Below, one piece after another: positions 54,692 to 62,610 of a stretch of DNA of 64,000 nt. The translations under genes were made by a program, and so were the position numbers. The stretch covers positions 1-64,000 of the forward strand of contig CAZUYD010000003.1 in assembly GCA_964624825.1 (NCBI GenBank). Reading direction: 5' to 3'. The notes below the pieces were generated by a model that was not told where the DNA came from, did not search any database, and was given only the letters and a program-made list of their open reading frames with translations. Positions within the stretch are counted from its first letter, which is position 1. Each line of letters starts with the position of its first letter. The DNA is from Enorma sp964624825 (GTDB lineage Bacteria > Actinomycetota > Coriobacteriia > Coriobacteriales > Coriobacteriaceae).

Positions 54692-55792
54692 TTACGAGGA
54701 GCGATGCACCCCCTCTCGCAATAGCCTATTTTGAACAGGCTTTGCAGCATGCACGAGAGCAATCGAAAGCACCACGGAGGCAACGATCAACACCAGTTCG
54801 ATCGAAATCCGATACGGATACGCTCCAAAAAACTTAAGAACCCTTCGAACAAAAACGTGAGTCATGTAGAGCTCAAGCGTATATGCCCCTACAAGGGATA
54901 ATAGGTTCACAAGAGCCCCGTCAATGGCTCGCGTTGCATGTGCTGTCTCGAGGGCTTTGAATAGAGCAACGACAAGCAAGCAAACAAAGAACGAAAAACC
55001 GAAACGAAGATATGAACCATAAATTGGAACCGTCCCCCAGCCGAGCGGAATAATCGCAACGTAGCATAAAGCCGCAGCGATCATAGCTACAGCAGGCGAG
55101 AACCTTCTCTGCTCATAGGAGCATTTGCCCATCCAAACACCGATGAAGAAAGCAGGGAATCGCGTTAGGAGCAGACTGACGCGTATGTAGAAATCATAAA
55201 AGTTATCGCGCAATGCAAACGATACGGCGGTTGTTATCAGGCAAAGCAGCGCAACACGGGCAAGTTCCACCCAAACATTGCGCGCATTGTCTATAACGGA
55301 AAAAACGAGCGGAAATATGAGATAGCAAATCGATGCCATTGCGAAATACCAAAGAAGCTTCTCTCCCTTGGTAAACAGGGTTATGAAAAAGACGTTTTCA
55401 AAAAGACCAACCAGTCCAAATTTCCCTCTTAGCAGAAGGTAGATAGCCCATGCGGGAGTCGCGAAGAGAACATACGGCACCAACAGGCGAATAAACCGCT
55501 TCTTGTAAAACGTGCGCAGCTGCGGCTTGCGTTTCCAAGAATAGTACAGGCCTAGGCCAGACAAAAGTAGAAAAATATCTACGCCAGAGCTGCGCACAAG
55601 CGTGTAAAACAATTCAATGAAGCCCGTAAAACGCACCTGGTAAATCTTGCAGTCCTCGGTAAAGTGAAAGAATATGATTTGCAGAATCTGCAAACCCATC
55701 AGGGCTCCACGATACTCAGATAACAACGCAAACGTCGCACGATACCTGTTATCTACCCTATCGCTCGCATTGTCGCTCAACAGACCCACCAA
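54692..55792 (-). CDS. Second acyltransferase-family membrane protein
   Basis: The 366-residue polytopic protein has SEYRGALMGLQILQIIFFHF at the N-terminus, VDIFLLLSGLGLYYSWKRK, and YKKRFIRLLVPYVLF, a pattern of acyltransferase-3/OafA proteins. Its substrate is unknown; modification of the polymer made by the neighbours is the simplest idea. The start is uncertain: TTG 55792 or GTG 55789, six or nine bases after the upstream stop and without a strong ribosome site. Like its neighbour it is AT-rich. Confidence 0.82.
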   Translation of the reverse strand: MVGLLSDNASDRVDNRYRATFALLSEYRGALMGLQILQIIFFHFTEDCKIYQVRFTGFIELFYTLVRSSGVDIFLLLSGLGLYYSWKRKPQLRTFYKKRFIRLLVPYVLFATPAWAIYLLLRGKFGLVGLFENVFFITLFTKGEKLLWYFAMASICYLIFPLVFSVIDNARNVWVELARVALLCLITTAVSFALRDNFYDFYIRVSLLLTRFPAFFIGVWMGKCSYEQRRFSPAVAMIAAALCYVAIIPLGWGTVPIYGSYLRFGFSFFVCLLVVALFKALETAHATRAIDGALVNLLSLVGAYTLELYMTHVFVRRVLKFFGAYPYRISIELVLIVASVVLSIALVHAAKPVQNRLLREGVHRSS

Positions 55793-55798
55793 ACCAAA

Positions 55799-57562
55799 CT
55801 ACGATGAAAGACGCACCCCCGGTATATCCTTTTCAAAGAGTATGGTATCGATAATCCTATCGCTTGCAAGGCCGCTTCTCTCCCGTGCTCGGTCAACGGT
55901 TGCGGGGTCGGGAGTCACCGATTCATACGAGCTCTCGGAAAGCACGCGGATAAAGTCTTCAAACGTATCGCATACGACACCCGGAGCCATCTCGTTGACA
56001 GGGCGCTGAACACCGCGTGTAGCGGAATACACGTCGCGATCGGGTGTAAAGAAAACTACCGGCTTATCGAGCAGCAGATAGTCGTAGAAGCACGATGAAT
56101 AATCGGTGACCAATACATCGGACACATGGAACAGCTCGTTGATGCTCTCGCACGAAAGGTCGAGGATTCGGTCGGCGTAGCGCTCGTCAATCTCGGGCGG
56201 CTTCGTAATGAAGTGGTGCATCTCGAAGATGAAATAGCTATTGGTATCGACGCACATGGCATACAGCGCATCCATATCGATGAACTTGTACGGATAATAA
56301 GCCCCTCGCTGGCCGGCCCCTCGAAACGTTGGCGCGAACAGAATGGTTCTGCCTTTTCCCAGCATGGGATAACGAGTTAAAAGATCCTCGCGGGCACGTT
56401 CGGCCACATCGTCATCAAGAAAATGATCGAGACGAGGCATGCCTGTCGCAAGCAGCGCCTCTTTCTCGATGCCAAAGACCTCAGAATAGATGTCTCGCAA
56501 ACCGGCATTCCCGACAAGAGCATAGGTGTATTTGCGGTGCCCCGATGCATACGGGTCCGGAGATCCCGTCAACCCGAAGCGCGCGTAACCAACCGATTTA
56601 AAACCCACGCCAGCATGCCAAAGCTGAGTGAGAACCACGCCGTCTGCAGGCGTTATGAAATTGAAGATAGGAGTGTAATCGTCGACGAAGATGTAGTCGC
56701 TCTTAGCAATGGCCGCCATGTCGGCAAGCCAGCCAAAAACGCTTTGATGCTTAACGAAGACATTGTGGTAACGACATGTGATATCAAACTGTTTATCGAT
56801 CTCCCGTTCGGCCATGCGCTGTTGCAAAGCCGCCATGTTCTCAGTGGGATGATCGCCGTTCTCCTTAAAAAAGAGAATCCGCTTCCCATCACGATGATGG
56901 CGTTGCGTAACTTCAATCACGTCATATATCATGCGCATGATGCGCTTAATGGTGAAAATCTTACTTCCACGCCTGACGCGGGGATTTTTGTTACGTCTAA
57001 AGAACTCAGGCTCAAGCGCGATATAGAGCGCACCTTCAGCGTTCGCCTTTGCCACCAACGAGACCGTGTATGCATATGTATTCCTTGCGTAGCGATATAC
57101 CATAGAATACTGCGAGAGGTCGTTGATGATCTCTTGCGCATAGGTAATACCATGCGTGTCGTAGGGATGGTTCGCTACATAATCAAACCCCTCAGAACGA
57201 ATATGCTCTTCGAGCAGCTCAGGAGTCTCGTCAAAATCAATCTCTGGATGATTGCGCCTCACGTCGCGCTCCATGCGTGCTCGCAGATCTGGCCGAGCAT
57301 GAAGCAATGTATCGATGTTTTCTAAAAGGTCGTCATCAAGTTTTTTGCAGATAATCCACTGACCCGCCGAAAGCACCGCGCGATCCCCCACGATGACCAC
57401 GTTGAGACGCGCTAGATAGCGACCATCGTTTTGCATGGTTGTTTCAAAAGGAATAAACCGCTGCTCCTTGACACGGTACAGGTACAGCTGCTCGGCATAT
57501 GCAGATTGGTACCGCAGCTCAAAGAAGGTTCTATTCCAAGAAATCTGCTCTATATGCACCAT
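55799..57562 (-). CDS. CDP-glycerol:poly(glycerophosphate) glycerophosphotransferase-family protein (TagF-like)
   Basis: The 587-residue protein has an N-terminal domain (~1-190) and a C-terminal polymerase-type domain with LTQLWHAGVGFKSVGYARFG, ILFAPTFRGAG, FIFEMHHF, and VLVTDYSSCFYDYLLLDKPVVFFTPD. This two-domain layout fits TagF-like polymerases that extend poly(glycerol phosphate) or poly(ribitol phosphate). ATG 57562 is used because AGGA lies seven bases upstream; TTG 57595 is an alternative. It heads a minus-strand group with the two acyltransferases. Confidence 0.88.
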   Translation of the reverse strand: MVHIEQISWNRTFFELRYQSAYAEQLYLYRVKEQRFIPFETTMQNDGRYLARLNVVIVGDRAVLSAGQWIICKKLDDDLLENIDTLLHARPDLRARMERDVRRNHPEIDFDETPELLEEHIRSEGFDYVANHPYDTHGITYAQEIINDLSQYSMVYRYARNTYAYTVSLVAKANAEGALYIALEPEFFRRNKNPRVRRGSKIFTIKRIMRMIYDVIEVTQRHHRDGKRILFFKENGDHPTENMAALQQRMAEREIDKQFDITCRYHNVFVKHQSVFGWLADMAAIAKSDYIFVDDYTPIFNFITPADGVVLTQLWHAGVGFKSVGYARFGLTGSPDPYASGHRKYTYALVGNAGLRDIYSEVFGIEKEALLATGMPRLDHFLDDDVAERAREDLLTRYPMLGKGRTILFAPTFRGAGQRGAYYPYKFIDMDALYAMCVDTNSYFIFEMHHFITKPPEIDERYADRILDLSCESINELFHVSDVLVTDYSSCFYDYLLLDKPVVFFTPDRDVYSATRGVQRPVNEMAPGVVCDTFEDFIRVLSESSYESVTPDPATVDRARERSGLASDRIIDTILFEKDIPGVRLSS

Positions 57563-57595
57563 GAATGTGTCCTGCGTCTCGTCAAATAGTTTCAA

Positions 57596-58291
57596 CTTCC
57601 GACCGCCTAGCGCATCGACAGCAAGCCCGATGCAACAGGCGATACAACAACCGATAGCATATCACAGGCCACCAAAGAGACTCTTAGACGCTATGCGGCA
57701 GCAAGATGAGATGCGATTACGCTTGAAACTCACGATCGTGCTGCCCAACACAACACTACCCAAGCCGCTAAGATTGCAGCAGACAGGCGGAGGGACTTCC
57801 TGTGCAGAATCTGAGCGGGTTTTTAGCTTGTGAATGCACTGATTGGCATCTTCAACGCTGATGCCGAAGATAAGGCCGACACCATCGTCGCTGCATATTC
57901 GCTCCCCTATTTCAGTCGTCTCAATTTACACCGTCACCACGAACTGGAACACTCTATGAGCAACATCCCATCGCCTCTCGGCCTCCCCTTCTCCTAATTC
58001 CTATGATTCGCCTACGTTGATGCTGGTGATAATGGGCGCGGGCCTATGGACGAACGCGAAGGGGCGTCTACTACCGACCTTAACGGCAAGCTCATTATGG
58101 ACGCAGGGTCTATGGGCGCACGCGAAGGGATCCTTTCTACTGTCACCCACATGTTGTTGCGAGCAATGGCACCATGCTGGACTGACGCCAGGCATTCATT
58201 TTTCTCGCAAAAGCACGAAAAAGACCTTGCGCAGTCGCCTGTTCTACCGTAGTATAGTTTGCTGCGCGCGGTTGGCCGCACGTAACGCCAC
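57596..58291. other. Non-coding region between TagF-like gene and tRNAs
   Basis: About 700 bp without a convincing gene. An imperfect direct repeat, CTATGGACGAACGCGAAGGG near 58044 and CTATGGGCGCACGCGAAGGG near 58110, and a tRNA promoter near 58227-58255 are the only visible items. Confidence 0.5.
58227..58255 (+). promoter_or_regulatory. Probable promoter of the tRNA pair
   Basis: TTGCGC (58227-58232) and TAGTAT (58250-58255) are separated by 17 bp and lie about 37 bp before the tRNA-Gln 5' end. Confidence 0.4.
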
Positions 58292-58365
58292 TGGGATGTC
58301 GTCTAATGGCAGGACAGCGGATTCTGGTTCCGTCAATGGGGGTTCGACTCCCTCCATCCCAGCCA
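58292..58365 (+). tRNA. tRNA-Gln (anticodon CTG)
   Basis: The acceptor stem is TGGGATG/CATCCCA, the anticodon loop is TTCTGGT within CGGA...TCCG, and the T arm contains GGTTCGACTCC. The CCA end is encoded. It is followed three bases later by tRNA-Glu. Confidence 0.95.
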
Positions 58366-58368
58366 TAT

Positions 58369-58445
58369 GGCCCGTTCGTCTAGCGGTTTAGGACGCCGCC
58401 CTCTCAAGGCGGAGATCACCAGTTCGAATCTGGTACGGGCTACCA
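58369..58445 (+). tRNA. tRNA-Glu (anticodon CTC)
   Basis: The acceptor stem is GGCCCGT/ACGGGCT, the anticodon stem-loop is CCGCC-CTCTCAA-GGCGG, and the T arm contains CCAGTTCGAATCTGG. CCA is encoded. It is probably co-transcribed with tRNA-Gln. Confidence 0.95.
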
Positions 58446-58453
58446 AACATGAT

Positions 58454-58482
58454 GATCCCGGTGCCTTCGCGCCGGGATTTTT
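58454..58482 (+). terminator. Terminator of the tRNA operon
   Basis: ATCCCGGTGC and GCGCCGGGAT form a stem with a CTTC loop (one mismatch), followed directly by TTTT, nine bases after the tRNA-Glu CCA. Confidence 0.9.
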
Positions 58483-58768
58483 GGTTTGTATGCACGTCCG
58501 CGGTACCCATAGGCCAGCCGTCTTGTTTGCGCGCGCCCATGCTCCGTGTGCCACCGCCTTATTTGCCGCCGCTACGCCACCTCGCCGTTTCGCATCGTTG
58601 ATCGAGCTGGGAAGTCCGTTCTTAAGCTCATCTCGCCTTGAAAGATGTCAACGTGAGACCCTCATTGAGAAAATGTATACACAGCTGGCGCTACCAGGGA
58701 ACATACGAAGAAGAATGCATAGAAATCTCCGCTATGCCCTCGCACTCGTTGCTTTTCACTCTCCGCCT

Positions 58769-58961
58769 GGCCAAAAAAGTACGATAGGTGGCACATGCCG
58801 ACTGATTCACCATCATCAAAAAGCGGAAAACCGCCCTGCACGACGTCGATATTGTCCAAAATGGATGCTTCAAAGCATTTTGTAAGCACAAACGGCTCGT
58901 AAAGCGCGTATGCACAGGGCAACGAGAGGCTTATTGCGCCACCTATCGTACCTTTTTGGCC
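58769..58961. repeat. 193-bp element with 24-nt terminal inverted repeats (MITE-like)
   Basis: The left end (58769-58792) and right end (58938-58961) are inverted copies with 23 of 24 bases matching; both contain GTACGATAGGTGGC or its complement. The interior encodes a short minus-strand peptide (VLTKCFEASILDNIDVVQGG) of unknown origin. The layout fits a small non-autonomous mobile element or a long RNA hairpin. No other copy is seen in the window. Confidence 0.7.
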
Positions 58962-59453
58962 ACCAACGGAAAACGTTGCGTTAATTTTGGCCGAGAGTCG
59001 CCCTGCAGCCCGTTATCGCTTCGGCTCCAACACGTCTCCTATACCGCACACGGCAAGATTGTGATACGGTACATCAACCCGAAGGAAGACCTTGCACCGC
59101 TTGCGCGCAAGCTTAGCCTAACCGAGGTCTCGGCATCCACGTTCTTCGACCCGCACGTCCTGTCCTTTGCGCGAAATTACATCGCACGTGGCGGGTTCAT
59201 CGACCAGCGCGGTCTCATACGCCTCGGGCGCGAAGCGCACGCTGTTGACGACGTTTTGACAGAAAGCGAACTGTCGATAAACAGACAGAAAGCAGCAGCA
59301 TGTGTCTACCACGCGCGATGCGCCCGCGAGCAGCCGTGTTTCACGTGTTTCATGCGTTTCATAAGTCAACTTTTCAAGTTTGGCGACACTTTCCGAGAGT
59401 TTGCTGAGTATTCCGCGCATCGCCGCAAAAGAAACTGCAGGTACAGGGCTTGA
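58956..59453 (+). pseudogene. Doubtful frame running into repeat copy C
   Basis: The middle of this 165-residue frame (INPKEDLAPLARKLSLTEVS...GGFIDQRGLIRLGREAH) reads like real protein, but there is no ribosome binding site and the last ~40 residues are encoded by the 189-bp element. It could be a gene fragment truncated by arrival of the repeat, or chance. No family is recognised. Confidence 0.25.
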
Positions 59454-59532
59454 TGTTTTCTCGGCTACTTCATAGATGCCTCAAATGTGTCGCCAAAGTT
59501 GAAAAGTGAGTGAAATAACCCCATGAAACCCC
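59335..59532 (+). repeat. 189-bp-type structured intergenic element, copy C (slightly longer)
   Basis: It starts CGTGTTTCACGTGTTTCATG, as copy B, and ends with CATGAAACCCCG. The arms CAAGTTTGGCGACAC and GTGTCGCCAAAGTTG pair with one mismatch. The internal hairpin is GCCG/CGGC outside and AGAAAC/GTTTTCT inside, enclosing GCAGGTACAGGGC (59437-59449). Confidence 0.8.
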
Positions 59533-59567
59533 GCGAAACGCGATGATCCGCGCGCTCGGCCACCGAA

Positions 59568-60626
59568 CTACCGAAGGTCACCGTCCCAGAGCGGGGTGCC
59601 CAGAAAGTCATCGTCGAAGGGAATGGCATCCGGAAGAGGCACATCACCATCCGTGGCAACAACCAGGTAATTATCCTCACCGCCAAGGCGCTCATCTGAG
59701 GCAATCAACACCTGCACGCGCGAGAAGACCTGGAAAAGCGTTGCCACGACGTCGCGCAAAAAAGCGAGCTCGGAGCCGTTCTCACGCGAAACGACATTCA
59801 CAAGGTAGAGACCGCCAGGCGTGAGCCGATTGCGCACAGCCCGCGCCGCCTCGACCGTCGCAAGCGCTCTGACCGGCTCGCTCCCGCAAAACGCATCGTT
59901 CACGATGGCGTCGTACGGTTCGCCCGCACGAGCAAGCGTTACGCGCCCATCCTCGCAGTACACACGCAGGCGTCCTTCAGCATGGACCTCGGCTTCGTCG
60001 AGGAAAAACCAGGTGCGTGCAGCATTGATAATCGCGGGATCAAGCTCAGCAACGTCGATAGCAACCTGGGGATAGTGCAGCGCCACGTGCTTTGGCCACG
60101 CAAATCCGCCGCCACCGATGGCAAGCACGCGTTGCACGCCGTGGCCATACTGAGCACGCAGTGTATCATCGGCTGCAAAGGCGGCGTCGAATGCCTGCTG
60201 GTACGCAAAGACGGGTTCGAAGCGACGCTCATCTAGATAGGTTGCCGACTGATAGACCCCACCTTGGCTGAGCACTCGAATGCGCGAGCCATCAGGCGCG
60301 CGGCGCGTGCGCACCACAGCCCATCCCTTGCTCATCCGCACAACGTGCGGCACGAATCGAATCCACGCCCATGAGAGCACAACCGCCACGATCACCAGGA
60401 GCGCAAACGCAGCGCCCCTATTGCCGGGCATCTGAGCAAGCTGAAATGCAAGCGCCACCACCAAGATGACGATGACAGACACCGCGCGCTCATATCGTTC
60501 ACGGCCCAAACCCGCGAAGGCTCGCTTCTGGCGCCCTGACGCGCGATCTTCGCGCAACGCTTGCTCGCCGTGCGGCATCCGCTCGCCGCACGATGCCTGC
60601 TCGCTGTGCGACACCTGCTCGCTCAT
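59568..60626 (-). CDS. Spermidine synthase-like methyltransferase-fold membrane protein
   Basis: The 352-residue protein has a charged N-terminus with repeated SEQ/GEQ-type units, two membrane segments (about 48-66 and 72-92), and a spermidine-synthase-like Rossmann domain: VLAIGGGGFAWPKHVALHYP, DVAELDPAIINAARTWFFL, RVYCEDGRVTLA, YDAIVNDAFCGSEPV. The GGGG and ELDP motifs bind a nucleoside substrate in the family. No SAM decarboxylase is nearby, so polyamine synthesis is unproven. AAGGAGG precedes ATG 60626. Confidence 0.85.
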   Translation of the reverse strand: MSEQVSHSEQASCGERMPHGEQALREDRASGRQKRAFAGLGRERYERAVSVIVILVVALAFQLAQMPGNRGAAFALLVIVAVVLSWAWIRFVPHVVRMSKGWAVVRTRRAPDGSRIRVLSQGGVYQSATYLDERRFEPVFAYQQAFDAAFAADDTLRAQYGHGVQRVLAIGGGGFAWPKHVALHYPQVAIDVAELDPAIINAARTWFFLDEAEVHAEGRLRVYCEDGRVTLARAGEPYDAIVNDAFCGSEPVRALATVEAARAVRNRLTPGGLYLVNVVSRENGSELAFLRDVVATLFQVFSRVQVLIASDERLGGEDNYLVVATDGDVPLPDAIPFDDDFLGTPLWDGDLR

Positions 60627-60669
60627 AACAGCCTCCTTTGCAGATAGAGACCGCGATCATAGCCCCTGC

Positions 60670-61683
60670 TTACTCTGCCTCCGCGTTTTCGCTGCGCTGG
60701 CGCGCGCGCCCCGCGCGCACCCGCTCAAACATGCGCCGTCGCTCCTTGCCGACGATGCGCTGCAGGACTGAGCCAACAATAGAAGCCAGCACCTGCTGGA
60801 ACAACGTGCCCATCATAACCGGTATGATGGCAGACCCCGGAAAGAACTCCGCCGCTATCACCGCGCCGGAGGAGATGTTGCGCAAACCGACGCAAAACAC
60901 GATGGTGAAGAGATCGGGCATCGACGCATGAAGCACGCGAGCCACGATCAACCCAAGCACGAACCCAAAGCACGAGAAGCAGAGGATAAACGCCGCGGAC
61001 TGCAGCACGACGATATCGAACGAACGGAAATACGGACCCAGCCCGGTAGAATTGCAGGTAACAACCACCACTGTTAGCAAGCGGCAGATAGGGCCGAGGT
61101 TGGGCGACAACGTCTCATGTCCCCACCCGTGCGTCAGCTCGTTGAGCGCAACGCCCGCAATGGCCGGAATGGCGACCATGAATAGCAAGTCGCTCATCAT
61201 CGACATCGGATCGACCGCCACCGTGGCGCCCATGAGCAGCTGGATGACGAGCGGAATGGTGAACGGGGCGCAAACCGTCGAGATCAAGATGGCGGCCAGG
61301 CCAAGCGAGGCGTTACCGTGAAACATATCGATCCACATGAAGCTCACCACGGCGATGGGAATGCTGTACTCGACCACGATGCCGGTCACGATCTCTTGAT
61401 CGGTGAAGCACAGGCTGCCGAACGCGTGAGCCAAAAACGGCATGATAGCGGTCGTGCATACAAGGATCACCAAAAGCTTGAACGGATGACGGAACGTATC
61501 GATAACTTGACTAATGCTCGTGTTGAGCGAACCTTGGAAAGTGATGACGGCGAACAGCGTGGGCACGATGGCTTTAACGGGTGCGAGCTGGTTGGCGAAC
61601 AAAATCCCCGTCACCACACAAAGCGGCATGAAGATCGGCATGTGCGAGCCAACAAAGGCACCCAAGCGCCTAACGACATCCAT
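60670..61683 (-). CDS. BASS-family (bile acid:sodium symporter-like) transporter
   Basis: The 337-residue protein has about ten membrane segments. VPTLFAVITFQGSLNTSISQ near the N-terminus, and IVFCVGLRNISSGAVIAAEFF in the C-terminal half, match the two conserved crossover regions of the family. Members carry bile acids, pantothenate-related acids, pyruvate and other organic anions with sodium; the substrate here is unknown. ATG 61683 is preferred over 61692 because GGAGG then lies nine bases upstream. Bile-acid transport would be plausible for a gut organism but is not shown. Confidence 0.87.
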   Translation of the reverse strand: MDVVRRLGAFVGSHMPIFMPLCVVTGILFANQLAPVKAIVPTLFAVITFQGSLNTSISQVIDTFRHPFKLLVILVCTTAIMPFLAHAFGSLCFTDQEIVTGIVVEYSIPIAVVSFMWIDMFHGNASLGLAAILISTVCAPFTIPLVIQLLMGATVAVDPMSMMSDLLFMVAIPAIAGVALNELTHGWGHETLSPNLGPICRLLTVVVVTCNSTGLGPYFRSFDIVVLQSAAFILCFSCFGFVLGLIVARVLHASMPDLFTIVFCVGLRNISSGAVIAAEFFPGSAIIPVMMGTLFQQVLASIVGSVLQRIVGKERRRMFERVRAGRARQRSENAEAE

Positions 61684-61912
61684 GGTATGCATCCTCCCTG
61701 CGCATGCACAGCTACCGCGCCGTTTTGCAGAAATGGCACTCCGTTTAGCCTACCGTGACGGGCCAGCCGCAAACCGCAAAACAGAGGACGTTACACACCA
61801 TTTGTAAAACTCTGTGCGCCAGACCATGTGCCGCACATGAACGACCACGGCCTTATGCGTGGTCGACAGCATGTGTGACGGCGGGACTCGAACCGCTCAG
61901 GTTATTGCGCCT

Positions 61913-62377
61913 TCATGGCGCTGCTCCCTCAGAGCGAGCAGATGCAGAAATTTCGGTGTCAAGATCGATCTCGGGCACGCGCGCGAGCTCGGCAAGCGTC
62001 ACGCCGTCCACGTATGCTTCAATCGCCGCTTCAAGGCCGGTCCAGAACTTCACCGTCGAGCATAAATCGGCACGATGGCATCCGCCGTCAAGCCCCTCGC
62101 AGGCAACCGGTGCCGTGGAACCCTCGGCCGCACGCAGGATGTCGCCGGCGCGAAGCTCCTCCGCAGGCTGCGCAAGCGTGTACCCACCGCCCTTGCCACG
62201 AACGCTTTTGAGCAACCCGGCCTGCATGAGCGGGCGAACAAGCTGTTCGAGATACTTGAGCGAGATACCCTCGCGTGCGGCAACCTCGCGCAGAGCAATC
62301 TTGCCCTCAGCATCGCCAAATGCAGCTATGTAGATCATGAGGCGCAGCGCATAGCGTCCCTTAGAAGATATGAGCAT
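61913..62377 (-). CDS. Rrf2-family iron-sulfur regulator (IscR/SufR-like)
   Basis: The 154-residue protein has an N-terminal winged helix (SSKGRYALRLMIYIA...GISLKYLEQLVRPLMQAGLLKSVRGKGGGYTLA) and three cysteines in CEGLDGGCHRADLC (spacing C-x6-C-x5-C), the usual place of an [2Fe-2S] ligand set. It probably senses cluster status and controls the divergent suf operon. ATG 62377 has GGGAGG upstream. Confidence 0.93.
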   Translation of the reverse strand: MLISSKGRYALRLMIYIAAFGDAEGKIALREVAAREGISLKYLEQLVRPLMQAGLLKSVRGKGGGYTLAQPAEELRAGDILRAAEGSTAPVACEGLDGGCHRADLCSTVKFWTGLEAAIEAYVDGVTLAELARVPEIDLDTEISASARSEGAAP

Positions 62378-62475
62378 GTCGCCTCCCTCGGTGCTGTTTA
62401 CCTATGTGCCCGTGTTTTGCATTCTGGTGTGAGCACGAAACCAGGCACGTCATACATCATGCACAAACCTGACGC

Positions 62476-62553
62476 GAATTCCTAGTGGAATAGTCGGAAT
62501 TAACCTTGACTTCAACCGTATTCATCTTATCTTTATTCCGAGAGAATTCCTAG
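62476..62553. promoter_or_regulatory. suf promoter flanked by repeated GAATTCCTAG sites
   Basis: GAATTCCTAG occurs at 62476-62485 and 62544-62553. The first is part of ATTCCTAGTGGAAT and the second of TTCCTAGGATT, both dyadic. Between them, TTGACT (62506-62511) and TATCTT (62528-62533) form a promoter with a 16-bp spacer directed to sufC. The sites are placed as expected for Rrf2 repression. Confidence 0.55.
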
Positions 62554-62610
62554 GATTAAAACACGATGGCGCAATCCGCACATCGTTGCGTCCCAAGATA
62601 AGGAGCCAAC

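Larger units (their letters stand above)
58446..59567. other. Gene-poor region with two kinds of inverted-repeat element
   Basis: About 1.1 kb holds the tRNA terminator, a 193-bp element with 24-nt inverted ends (58769-58961), a doubtful frame (58956-59453), and copy C of the 189-bp element (59335-59532). No intact gene is convincing. Confidence 0.6.

Noticed and set aside
61868..61912. Sequence on the minus strand resembling a tRNA T arm (GCGGTTCGAGTCCCGCC)
   Set aside because: The T stem has mismatches and no matching acceptor, D or anticodon arms are found; at most a decayed tRNA fragment or attachment-site remnant.
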